Below, piece after piece: positions 1 to 5,855 of a stretch of 5,855 nucleotides of DNA; the first letter of the stretch is position 1; every line of letters begins with the position of its first letter. This DNA is from Bacteroidota bacterium (GTDB lineage Bacteria > Bacteroidota > Bacteroidia > Flavobacteriales > Flavobacteriaceae), in the NCBI GenBank assembly GCA_021793135.1, contig JAJYTI010000135.1:1-5855 (forward strand), in the 5' to 3' direction. The position numbers were made by a program, and so were the translations under genes. Under the pieces are notes generated by a model, which was not told the origin of the DNA, ran no database searches, and was given only the letters and a program-made list of their open reading frames with translations.

Positions 1-1387
1 TTGGAGTTTCTTCTTGTACTGGTTGCTCTATTTTTTCTTCTGGTGTAATAATTATAAAGTCATCTACCTCAATACTAGCTACATCTACTTCTTGAAAAGA
101 CTCTAAGTTTTCTGCTATTACTTCTTCATAATGAACTTCCATACTTTTTATAAAGTCAGAAGTTTTTACGTATCCACTAAAAGGAATTTTAGCCTCTTCT
201 ACATTATCAAAAAGCGTATGCTTTATTGGAGTTACCGCTTCTGGTTGCCGAGGGGCTACTTCTGGGCTCTTAGTTTCTTTTGAAGGCAATGGCATATCTA
301 CGGATAATATTTTAGACTTTGTAGATAGTTCTTGCTCTGCTTTTTGTTCACGTCCTAGAACATGAATTATTTTTTTATCTCGAGTATTTGAGATTTGATT
401 TTGTTGTTCTACATCAAAACCCGTAGCTACTATAGTAATAGAAATAGCATCGTCTTTAGATTCATCTTCACCAACTCCCATAATAATATTGGCACTATGA
501 CCAGCTTCTTCTTGGATGTAGTCGTTGATAGAACCTATTTCGTCAATTGTAATTTCTTGTGAACCAGAAACAATAAGCAATAGAACATTTTTTGCTCCTC
601 TAATCTTATTGTCATTCAATAATGGGGAATCTAATGCTTTAGTAATTGCTTCTTGAGCACGATTTGATCCTGAAGCGCTAGCACTACCCATAATTGCTGT
701 ACCACTATTGGATAATACTGTCTTGGCGTCACGTAAATCCACGTTGGTAATATAGTGATGAGTAATTACCTCTGCTATTCCTTTAGCAGCAGTAGATAAC
801 ACCTCATCTGCTTTGGAGAATCCGGCCTTAAAGCCAAGATTACCATATACATCACGTAGTTTATTGTTATTGATAACGATTAAAGAATCTACATTAGCAC
901 GTAGTTTCTCAATCCCTATTTGTGCCTGTTGATTACGTTGACTTCCCTCAAACATAAATGGGCTAGTTACGATACCAACCGTTAGAATATCTAACTCTTT
1001 TGCCATTTTTGCAATAATAGGTGCGGCTCCAGTACCAGTACCTCCACCCATTCCAGCAGTGATGAAAATCATTTTGGTATTGGTAGAAAGCATTGCTTTA
1101 ATGTCTTCTACACTTTCTAATGCTGCTTGCTCCCCAACTTCTGGGTTGGCACCAGCTCCAAGCCCTTCGGTTAACGAAACTCCCAATTGAATTTTAATTG
1201 GTACTGGGCTATTTTCCAGTGCTTGTGCATCGGTGTTACAGATTGCGAAATCTACTCCTTTAATTCCTAAACGAAACATGTGGTTGACGGCATTACCGCC
1301 CCCACCTCCAACGCCAATAACTTTAATGACATTGGATTGATTTTTAGGCATGTCGAACGAAATGTTGTCTAATCCTGTGGTGTCCAT
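1..1387 (-). CDS. ftsZ: Cell division GTPase FtsZ (C-terminal end cut off by window edge)
   Basis: Bacterial tubulin homologue that polymerises with GTP into the cytoplasmic Z-ring at the division site and recruits the divisome. I translated it by hand from ATG at 1387-1385; 462 codons run open to the left edge without a stop. The glycine-rich nucleotide loop GVGGGGGNA lies at residues 25-33, the tubulin signature GGGTGTG at 114-120, the ribose-contacting loop PFMFEG with E147 and R151 at 143-151, and the catalytic T7 loop NVDLRD at 215-220 with both acidic residues (D217, D220) present. The core ends near IVATGF (319-324). After it comes an acidic, low-complexity linker of at least 138 residues; flavobacterial FtsZ proteins are usually over 600 residues, so the conserved C-terminal peptide that binds FtsA should lie outside the window. 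The ATG at codon 13 is a possible alternative start, but the residues before it (ISFD) look like the family N-terminus, so I keep the longer one. Identification is essentially certain. Confidence 0.98.
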   Translation of the reverse strand, partial: MDTTGLDNISFDMPKNQSNVIKVIGVGGGGGNAVNHMFRLGIKGVDFAICNTDAQALENSPVPIKIQLGVSLTEGLGAGANPEVGEQAALESVEDIKAMLSTNTKMIFITAGMGGGTGTGAAPIIAKMAKELDILTVGIVTSPFMFEGSQRNQQAQIGIEKLRANVDSLIVINNNKLRDVYGNLGFKAGFSKADEVLSTAAKGIAEVITHHYITNVDLRDAKTVLSNSGTAIMGSASASGSNRAQEAITKALDSPLLNDNKIRGAKNVLLLIVSGSQEITIDEIGSINDYIQEEAGHSANIIMGVGEDESKDDAISITIVATGFDVEQQNQISNTRDKKIIHVLGREQKAEQELSTKSKILSVDMPLPSKETKSPEVAPRQPEAVTPIKHTLFDNVEEAKIPFSGYVKTSDFIKSMEVHYEEVIAENLESFQEVDVASIEVDDFIIITPEEKIEQPVQEETP

Positions 1388-1413
1388 ATATATTAATTTT
1401 AATTAGTTTCTAT
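1388..1413 (-). other. A/T-only-like spacer and translation start region of ftsZ
   Basis: These 26 bases separate the ftsA stop from the ftsZ ATG and contain only one G and one C on the coding strand. There is no Shine-Dalgarno-like purine motif at a usable distance; the bases just before ATG read TTAATATAT. Bacteroidota commonly start translation from unstructured A/U-rich leaders rather than a Shine-Dalgarno site, so I infer that this is the ftsZ ribosome entry region. It is the largest gap between genes in the window and may allow ftsZ to be translated independently of ftsA. I see no clear promoter of the Bacteroidota type (TTG and TAnnTTTG) in it. Confidence 0.5.
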
Positions 1414-2841
1414 TTATTCTGCTCGGTCTAAAAACTCCATAAAACGATCGAAAAAACGATCGAAAATCGATTTTGAAGTTTTTTTCTTTCCATCCTCTTC
1501 TTTATTTCCTTTTTCCTTTCTCTTTCTGTCTACTTCTTCTATTTCCTCATCATCTTCTGTTCCATGTTCTGAAGGTAAAGGCTCCTCTTTTATTATTGGC
1601 TCTGCACCTATTGGAGTAATAGGAGTTTCCTCTTCGAAAGTTCCAGCAAGCTTTTGTCTTTTTTCTTCTTCTTCTTTCTTTTGTGTTTTTATTCCATGCA
1701 TTACCAATCCTGCAACGGTAGCATAGGCTGGACTTGTAATTTCCTCACTACTATCTCCTGCCATATGCTCATTAGGATACCCTATTCTGGTATCCATACC
1801 AGTCATGTATTCTACTAGTTGCTTAAGGTGACGCAATTGTGCTCCTCCACCTGTAATAACAATTCCTGCGATTAATTTTTTCTTTTGCTCTTCGTGTCCG
1901 TAGTTTTTTATTTCTAAATAAACTTGATCGATAATCTCTTGTACACGAGCATGGATAATACGAGAAAGGTTTTTTAATGTGATTTCCTTTGGCTCTCGTC
2001 CTCTTAATCCTGGAATAGAGACAATCTCATTCTCTTTGTTTTCTCCTGGCCAAGCAGAGCCAAAACGGATTTTTAATAACTCGGCTTGTTTCTCGATAAT
2101 CGCACAACCTTCTTTTATATCTTCGGTAATAACATTACCACCAAATGGTATTACTGCAGTGTGACGAATAATACCATCCTTAAATATTGCTAAGTCTGTA
2201 GTACCACCTCCTATATCTAGAAGAACTACCCCTGCTTCTTTTTCTTCTTTACTCAGTACAGCTTGCGCAGATGCTAAAGGTTCTAAAGTAATAGACCCTA
2301 ACTCTAATCCTGCATTTGCTACGCAACGGCCTACGTTTCTTATAGATGCCACTTGCCCGACTACAACGTGAAAATTCGCTTCTAATCGGCCTCCATACAT
2401 CCCGATAGGTTCGGTAATTTCTCCTTGACCGTCTACTTTAAACTCTTGGGGCAACACATGAATAATCTCTTCTCCTGGCAACATGACCAATTTAAGAACT
2501 TGATCGCATAGAGATTCAATGTCACTCTCATCTATTACCTCATCGCTATCGGTACGTGTTATATAATCGCTATGTTGCAAACTACGAATATGTTGCCCAG
2601 CAATTCCCACCATTACTTTATCAATCGCAATACCAGAAGTGATTTCGGCTTCCTGAACGGCTTGTTGAATAGACTGAATAGTTTGGGTAATATTATTTAC
2701 TACACCGCGATGTACTCCTAAACTTTTTGCCTTCCCAACGCCTAGCACTTCCAATTTTCCGTACTCATTGAGCTTTCCTACCATGGCTACTATCTTGGTA
2801 GTTCCAATATCTAATCCTACAGCAATTTTCTCGTTTTCCAT
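1414..2841 (-). CDS. ftsA: Cell division protein FtsA, membrane anchor of the Z-ring
   Basis: Actin-like ATPase that binds the FtsZ C-terminal peptide, ties FtsZ filaments to the inner face of the membrane and helps recruit later division proteins. The 475-residue product has the actin-family motifs in order: phosphate-1 GLDIGTTK at 9-16, phosphate-2 LLDIGGGTTDLAI at 207-219, and the adenosine motif IVITGGGA at 327-334. The FtsA-specific 1C (SHS2) subdomain should fall around residues 85-165, including LPGEEIIHVLPQEF at 121-134. The actin fold ends near residue 385. A charged linker (about 386-457) follows, then an amphipathic membrane-targeting helix, SIFDRFFDRFMEFLDRAE, at 458-475. Length is normal to slightly long for flavobacteria because of the linker. 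The ATG is three bases after the ftsQ stop, which suggests translational coupling; there is no Shine-Dalgarno motif. The helix contains a perfect 12-bp DNA repeat described separately. Identification is essentially certain. Confidence 0.98.
   Translation of the reverse strand: MENEKIAVGLDIGTTKIVAMVGKLNEYGKLEVLGVGKAKSLGVHRGVVNNITQTIQSIQQAVQEAEITSGIAIDKVMVGIAGQHIRSLQHSDYITRTDSDEVIDESDIESLCDQVLKLVMLPGEEIIHVLPQEFKVDGQGEITEPIGMYGGRLEANFHVVVGQVASIRNVGRCVANAGLELGSITLEPLASAQAVLSKEEKEAGVVLLDIGGGTTDLAIFKDGIIRHTAVIPFGGNVITEDIKEGCAIIEKQAELLKIRFGSAWPGENKENEIVSIPGLRGREPKEITLKNLSRIIHARVQEIIDQVYLEIKNYGHEEQKKKLIAGIVITGGGAQLRHLKQLVEYMTGMDTRIGYPNEHMAGDSSEEITSPAYATVAGLVMHGIKTQKKEEEEKRQKLAGTFEEETPITPIGAEPIIKEEPLPSEHGTEDDEEIEEVDRKRKEKGNKEEDGKKKTSKSIFDRFFDRFMEFLDRAE
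1441..1464 (-). repeat. Perfect 12-bp tandem repeat in the FtsA membrane-targeting helix
   Basis: On the coding strand the unit TTCGATCGTTTT occurs twice in direct succession and in frame. It encodes FDRF-FDRF at FtsA residues 460-467, in the middle of the C-terminal amphipathic helix. Partial identity continues on the left of the unit (a further TTTT/ATCGATTTT-like context), but only the two 12-base copies are perfect. Each copy contains the palindrome CGATCG. The protein repeat keeps phenylalanines on one helix face and D/R pairs on the other, which fits a membrane-binding helix. Confidence 0.85.
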
Positions 2842-2844
2842 GTG

Positions 2845-3564
2845 TTATCTTTTTGTAGCTACAACCTGATCTTCGTATTGCAGGTTAATTATTTTATAAT
2901 CTTCTAGTATATTTTCGTCTTTAGTGTACTTTATAAAGCCTTTTAGCTTTCTAAATTTATCCTCTAAATTGTCGGTTTTACCCAACATCACCTCCATATT
3001 ATTTTGGCGAACTTGCAAACTTACATTTCCCTTGTTATTATGCGAAATTGTAACCACACTTTGTTGCATAAATTCATCTTTTCTTATTGCTAATAACAAA
3101 GGCATTACCTCTGCAACGCTTAAACTATCTTCTACACCATATACTAATGGCACTCTCGCACTATAATTTGACGACAGTGGCATGAACACTCCCAATTCAT
3201 CAATATATTTTGCTCCATCGTTATACATACACCTTCCTATGGGAGTACGTTGTGTTACTTCAGCACTCAAAACCCCATCGATAGTCATAAAAACCTCAGC
3301 ATCGGCCACCATAGGATGCTCAAGTATCTTTTGCTCCATATCTTTAAGTTGCACATCGTGTATTTTAACGTCTAACGTATCGGCATCATTAGTCAAAATA
3401 TTATGTATAGAACCCATTGCTACATATAGATGCTCTGGATTGGTAAAACCAACTTGAACAGACGAAAGCTTTCTTTCTTGATTTCTTTTATTACTAAAGC
3501 TAAACAAGAAAGCTGCTAGTCCTATCAGTAGAAAAATACGAAGTATTTGCCATTTACTTTTCAT
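2845..3564 (-). CDS. ftsQ: Cell division protein FtsQ (DivIB family)
   Basis: Bitopic membrane protein of the divisome; in well-studied bacteria it scaffolds FtsB and FtsL and links early to late division proteins. The 239-residue product has a short basic cytoplasmic start (MKSKWQILR), one hydrophobic segment at about 10-24 (IFLLIGLAAFLFSFS), and the rest is predicted to lie in the periplasm. The POTRA-like region is about residues 34-107 and the FtsQ beta domain follows, with YIDELGVFMPL at 120-130 and ARVPLVYG at 136-143, segments I associate with flavobacterial FtsQ. The final strand INLQYEDQVV (226-235) matches in position the C-terminal strand that pairs with FtsB in E. coli. FtsQ diverges strongly between phyla, so the call rests on topology, these short motifs and the position between murC and ftsA. 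The start overlaps the end of murC by 11 bases; ATG at 3564 gives exactly the expected short cytoplasmic tail before the membrane segment. Confidence 0.93.
   Translation of the reverse strand: MKSKWQILRIFLLIGLAAFLFSFSNKRNQERKLSSVQVGFTNPEHLYVAMGSIHNILTNDADTLDVKIHDVQLKDMEQKILEHPMVADAEVFMTIDGVLSAEVTQRTPIGRCMYNDGAKYIDELGVFMPLSSNYSARVPLVYGVEDSLSVAEVMPLLLAIRKDEFMQQSVVTISHNNKGNVSLQVRQNNMEVMLGKTDNLEDKFRKLKGFIKYTKDENILEDYKIINLQYEDQVVATKR
3554..3564 (-). other. 11-base overlap of murC end and ftsQ start
   Basis: The ftsQ ATG (3564-3562) lies upstream of the murC TAA (3556-3554), so 11 bases are read in two frames: as the last codons of murC and the first of ftsQ. Such overlaps usually mean that ribosomes ending one gene can start the next. 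An AGGA just before the ftsQ ATG is too close (one base away) to act as a normal Shine-Dalgarno site. Confidence 0.9.
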
Positions 3565-4897
3565 ATCCTAATAGTTTTACAATATTTTGTACTTCTTTAG
3601 TGATATCTCCCGCACCTGCCATTAAAATCACTTTGGCCGATGTATTCTTAATTTCATCAAATATCGCTTCTTTGGTAATAAGCTTTTTGTTTGCAATAGA
3701 AACCTGATCTAATAACCATTGTGAATTTATTCCTTCTATTGGTAACTCCCTTGCTGGATATATATCCAAAAGGAAAAGTTGATCAAATAAAGATAGACTC
3801 TCTGCAAATTCTTTTCCAAAATCGCGAGTACGTGAGTATAAATGTGGCTGAAAAACCAAAGCAATCTCTTCCGTTTTATACATCGTCTTTGCAGCATTAT
3901 ACAAAGCACTTAATTCTATAGGGTGATGAGCATAATCTTCAATCACCACTTTTGCTTCTGTATTATATCTAACAGAAAATCTTCTATCTACGCCTTGAAA
4001 ACGAGGTAATGCATCAACCAATAACTCACCAGACACACCAGCCTTAAGCGCCATGGTCAAAGCTGTGATGGCATTCATTAAGTTGTGATATCCTGGCATT
4101 CCAAATCTTAAATCAGATAACACTCCACTAGGTGTTTGGAGTTCGAAAACATATTGTCCGTTCTCTACTCTTATATTTTTCGCATAATAATCTGCTTCTG
4201 TTTCAATAGCTACTTTAGTACCTCCAAAATTCAAATCTATAGGATGTACTAAATCACTTTTATTTGGTACTAAATCGGCGAAAGCCATAAATGCATCTTG
4301 CATGGCCTCGGGCGATTGATAAATATCTAAATGATCGGCATCAGTATTATTTATACATGCGATACTTGGCGATAAGTGTAAGAAAGACCTATCATATTCA
4401 TCTGCTTCTACAACTGTAATCTCCGAACCTCTATAGATGAAGTTAGATTGGTAATTCTCTGCTATCCCACCTAAAAAAGCCGATACAGATTTAACAGAAT
4501 CGATTAATAAATGTGCTAAAATACTCGCAGTTGTTGTTTTACCATGTGTACCTGCTACTGCCAAACAAACCGTAGACTTGGTAATAGCACCTAGAAGTTC
4601 TGCTCTTTTTACACAAGTAAAACCATTGCGCTTAAAATAGTTTAACAACCTATTTTTATTACGAACTGCCGGAGTAAACACCACCAATGTGTCTATAACA
4701 TTTAACTCTGGGAGTTGCTCTACCGTATCGTTATAAGTAATATTTACTCCTTCGTTTTGCAGCTTAATCGTTAAATCGGTTTCGGTAGAATCATATCCAT
4801 AGACTTGCTTACCCTGCATAGCTATATATCTAGCTAGAGCGCTCATTCCTATGCCTCCTACACCAACGAAGTAATATTTTGAATATTTCTGCTGCAT
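3554..4897 (-). CDS. murC: UDP-N-acetylmuramate--L-alanine ligase MurC
   Basis: Cytoplasmic ATP-dependent ligase that joins L-alanine to UDP-N-acetylmuramic acid, the first step of the peptidoglycan stem peptide. The 447-residue product has the full Mur ligase layout. An N-terminal UDP-binding Rossmann domain starts with VGVGGIGMSALARY at 11-24. The central ATPase domain holds the P-loop AGTHGKTTT at 115-123, EADEYDRSFL at 164-173 and the NNTDADHLDIY segment at 183-193. GYHNLMNA is at 269-276. The C-terminal domain holds DRRF at 304-307, EDYAHHPIE at 320-328, FQPHLYSRT at 349-357 and AGAGDI at 427-432. HHP and RRF with the N-terminal GIGG motif favour MurC over MurD, MurE or MurF. It differs from Mpl, the related tripeptide-recycling ligase, by the short N-terminus and the dcw location. 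All expected key residues are present and length is normal. It overlaps murG by one base and ftsQ by 11. Confidence 0.98.
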   Translation of the reverse strand: MQQKYSKYYFVGVGGIGMSALARYIAMQGKQVYGYDSTETDLTIKLQNEGVNITYNDTVEQLPELNVIDTLVVFTPAVRNKNRLLNYFKRNGFTCVKRAELLGAITKSTVCLAVAGTHGKTTTASILAHLLIDSVKSVSAFLGGIAENYQSNFIYRGSEITVVEADEYDRSFLHLSPSIACINNTDADHLDIYQSPEAMQDAFMAFADLVPNKSDLVHPIDLNFGGTKVAIETEADYYAKNIRVENGQYVFELQTPSGVLSDLRFGMPGYHNLMNAITALTMALKAGVSGELLVDALPRFQGVDRRFSVRYNTEAKVVIEDYAHHPIELSALYNAAKTMYKTEEIALVFQPHLYSRTRDFGKEFAESLSLFDQLFLLDIYPARELPIEGINSQWLLDQVSIANKKLITKEAIFDEIKNTSAKVILMAGAGDITKEVQNIVKLLGYEK

Positions 4898-4899
4898 TA
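4895..4899 (-). other. TAATG stop-start junction of murG and murC
   Basis: The murG stop codon TAA and the murC start codon ATG share one A, giving TAATG on the coding strand. This arrangement is typical of termination-reinitiation coupling and supports co-transcription of the two genes. No Shine-Dalgarno-like sequence stands before the murC start; the preceding bases are A/T-rich (AATTAATAAAAGTG). Confidence 0.9.
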
Positions 4900-5855
4900 C
4901 ACTTTTATTAATTCTTCTACTACATCTACTATAGTTTCTGTAGCTTTTGGTTTTGCTAATTCCTTTATATTATCGGCAAATCTTTTTTGCATTGCATCGT
5001 CTTGCATAAGCTTTACAAATCGACTTACAAAAGTGGTTTCTATCTCCGACTCTTTTATAAGCATTGCCGCTTCATGATTTACAATAGCTTGAGCATTCTT
5101 TGTCTGATGATCTTCGGCTACAATTGGCGATGGAATAAACACACTAGGTTTTCCCACTAAACATAGCTCGGCTATAGACAGTGCTCCTGCTCGAGATATA
5201 ATTACATCGGCGGCTGCATATGCTGCTTGCATATCGGAAATAAATGCTTGAACACGTACTTTATCCGAAGTAAGATCTTTATATGTTTCTATATAATATT
5301 GACCACATTGCCATAATATTTGCAAATCTAATTCATCAAATAATTCCAAATTATTATGGATGAGTTCATTTATTTTTTTTGCTCCAAGACTTCCTCCTAA
5401 TACTAAAAGTGTTTTTTTATCGGTTTGTAATCCAAAACTCTCTCTAGCTTTTGCTTGATTTATTGAAGTGGTTGCAATATACTGTCGTACAGGATTACCT
5501 GTTAAAACAATTTTAGAGGCAGGAAAAAATTGTTCCATACCTTCAAACGCTACACATATTTTCTCAACACTCTTACTCAACAATTTATTGGTTACTCCTG
5601 CATAACTATTTTGTTCTTGAATTACACATGGAATACCCATCTTAGAAGCCACCCTAACTAAAGGTGCACTTGCATATCCTCCAGTACCTATTACTACATC
5701 TGGATTAAACTCTTTCAAGATTTTTTTACACTCCCTAAAACTCTTGAGTAGTTTAAATGGCAGCAAAAGATTATCTATCGTAATTTTTCTTTGTAAACCT
5801 GCAATCCACAGCCCTTTTATAGGATAGCCAGCCTCTGGAACTTTTTGCATTTCCA
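4897..5855 (-). CDS. murG: MurG, lipid I to lipid II N-acetylglucosaminyltransferase (N-terminus cut off by window edge)
   Basis: Peripheral inner-membrane GT28 family (GT-B fold) glycosyltransferase that moves GlcNAc from UDP-GlcNAc to lipid I, making lipid II. The reading frame is open at the right edge: the codon before the first in-window ATG (5850-5848) is GAA, giving EMQKVPEAGYP, a sequence known inside MurG and not at its start. The ATG is therefore internal, and about 45-50 residues with the first glycine-rich loop (GGTGGH) should lie outside. Numbering from that methionine, the second glycine loop VIGTGGYASAP is at 53-63, QEQNSYAGVTNK at 78-89 and TGNPVR at 117-122. The UDP-GlcNAc side has LGGSLGA at 151-157, SRAGALSIAEL at 219-229 and AEDHQTKNA at 245-253. 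All expected motifs in the visible part are intact. It shares one base with murC. Identification is essentially certain. Confidence 0.97.
   Translation of the reverse strand, partial: EMQKVPEAGYPIKGLWIAGLQRKITIDNLLLPFKLLKSFRECKKILKEFNPDVVIGTGGYASAPLVRVASKMGIPCVIQEQNSYAGVTNKLLSKSVEKICVAFEGMEQFFPASKIVLTGNPVRQYIATTSINQAKARESFGLQTDKKTLLVLGGSLGAKKINELIHNNLELFDELDLQILWQCGQYYIETYKDLTSDKVRVQAFISDMQAAYAAADVIISRAGALSIAELCLVGKPSVFIPSPIVAEDHQTKNAQAIVNHEAAMLIKESEIETTFVSRFVKLMQDDAMQKRFADNIKELAKPKATETIVDVVEELIKV

Noticed and set aside
1391..1405. Short A/T inverted repeat (ATTAA-TT-TTAAT) between ftsA and ftsZ, considered as a terminator or operator
   Set aside because: The arms are only five A/T pairs with a two-base loop and there is no G/C stem; it is expected by chance in nearly pure A/T sequence.
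1979..2164. Plus-strand open frame of 61 codons inside ftsA
   Set aside because: It lies wholly antisense to a well-conserved part of ftsA and its product has no recognisable domain; it is a shadow of the real gene.
2924..3457. Two plus-strand open frames (80 and 91 codons) antisense to ftsQ
   Set aside because: Both lie opposite ftsQ, are rich in serine, leucine and isoleucine as expected from an antisense frame of A/T-rich DNA, and show no family resemblance or start context.
3721..3921. Plus-strand open frame of 66 codons antisense to murC
   Set aside because: It covers the conserved C-terminal domain of murC on the opposite strand and has no independent support.
4232..4239. A second TAnnTTTG-like match (CAAATCTA on the plus strand) inside murC
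   Set aside because: There is no TTG element at the required distance, so it is not a supportable promoter.
5323..5349. Possible Bacteroidota-type promoter for the minus strand inside murG (CAAATCTA with a CAA nearby on the plus strand)
   Set aside because: The -7-like element matches TAnnTTTG, but the TTG is only 16 bases away, outside the usual 17-23 spacing, and the site is in mid-gene where such matches arise by chance in A/T-rich DNA.
5848..5850. ATG as the true murG start
   Set aside because: The frame continues open upstream to the window edge, and the residues around it belong to the inside of MurG; the essential N-terminal glycine loop would be missing if this were the start.

Overview
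The window is a stretch of the division and cell wall (dcw) gene cluster of a low-GC member of the Bacteroidota, most likely a marine-type flavobacterium (class Flavobacteriia). The protein sequences support this: FtsA, FtsZ and MurG closely match the flavobacterial versions as I remember them (for example the FtsA N-terminus MENEKIAVGLDIGTTKIV and the FtsZ core KLRANVDSLIVINNNKLRDV). The A/T-rich start regions without Shine-Dalgarno sequences and the compact order murG-murC-ftsQ-ftsA-ftsZ fit the same group. The assignment is from memory of the families, not from a search.

Everything reads on the minus strand, so transcription runs from the right edge to the left. From right to left: murG (4897-5855, its first roughly 45-50 codons lie beyond the right edge), murC (3554-4897, complete), ftsQ (2845-3564, complete), ftsA (1414-2841, complete) and ftsZ (1-1387, complete GTPase and C-terminal core domains, but the tail of the long linker and the conserved C-terminal peptide lie beyond the left edge). 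The joins are very tight: murG and murC share one base (TAATG), murC and ftsQ overlap by 11 bases, ftsQ and ftsA are 3 bases apart, and ftsA and ftsZ are separated by a 26-base, nearly pure A/T spacer. I see no convincing promoter or terminator inside, so one polycistronic transcript starting upstream of the window is the simplest reading. There is no stretch over 300 bases without a gene, and no RNA gene, mobile element or CRISPR array.

The genes act in one process. MurG finishes lipid II, the membrane-bound peptidoglycan precursor. MurC adds the first stem-peptide residue (L-alanine) to UDP-MurNAc earlier in the same pathway. FtsZ polymerises into the Z-ring, FtsA tethers FtsZ to the membrane through a C-terminal amphipathic helix, and FtsQ is the bitopic scaffold protein linking early and late divisome parts.

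I found no new system here. The most interesting details are small: a perfect 12-bp tandem repeat coding FDRF-FDRF inside the FtsA membrane-targeting helix, a charge-segregated linker before that helix, and the long acidic FtsZ linker that is still open at the window edge.
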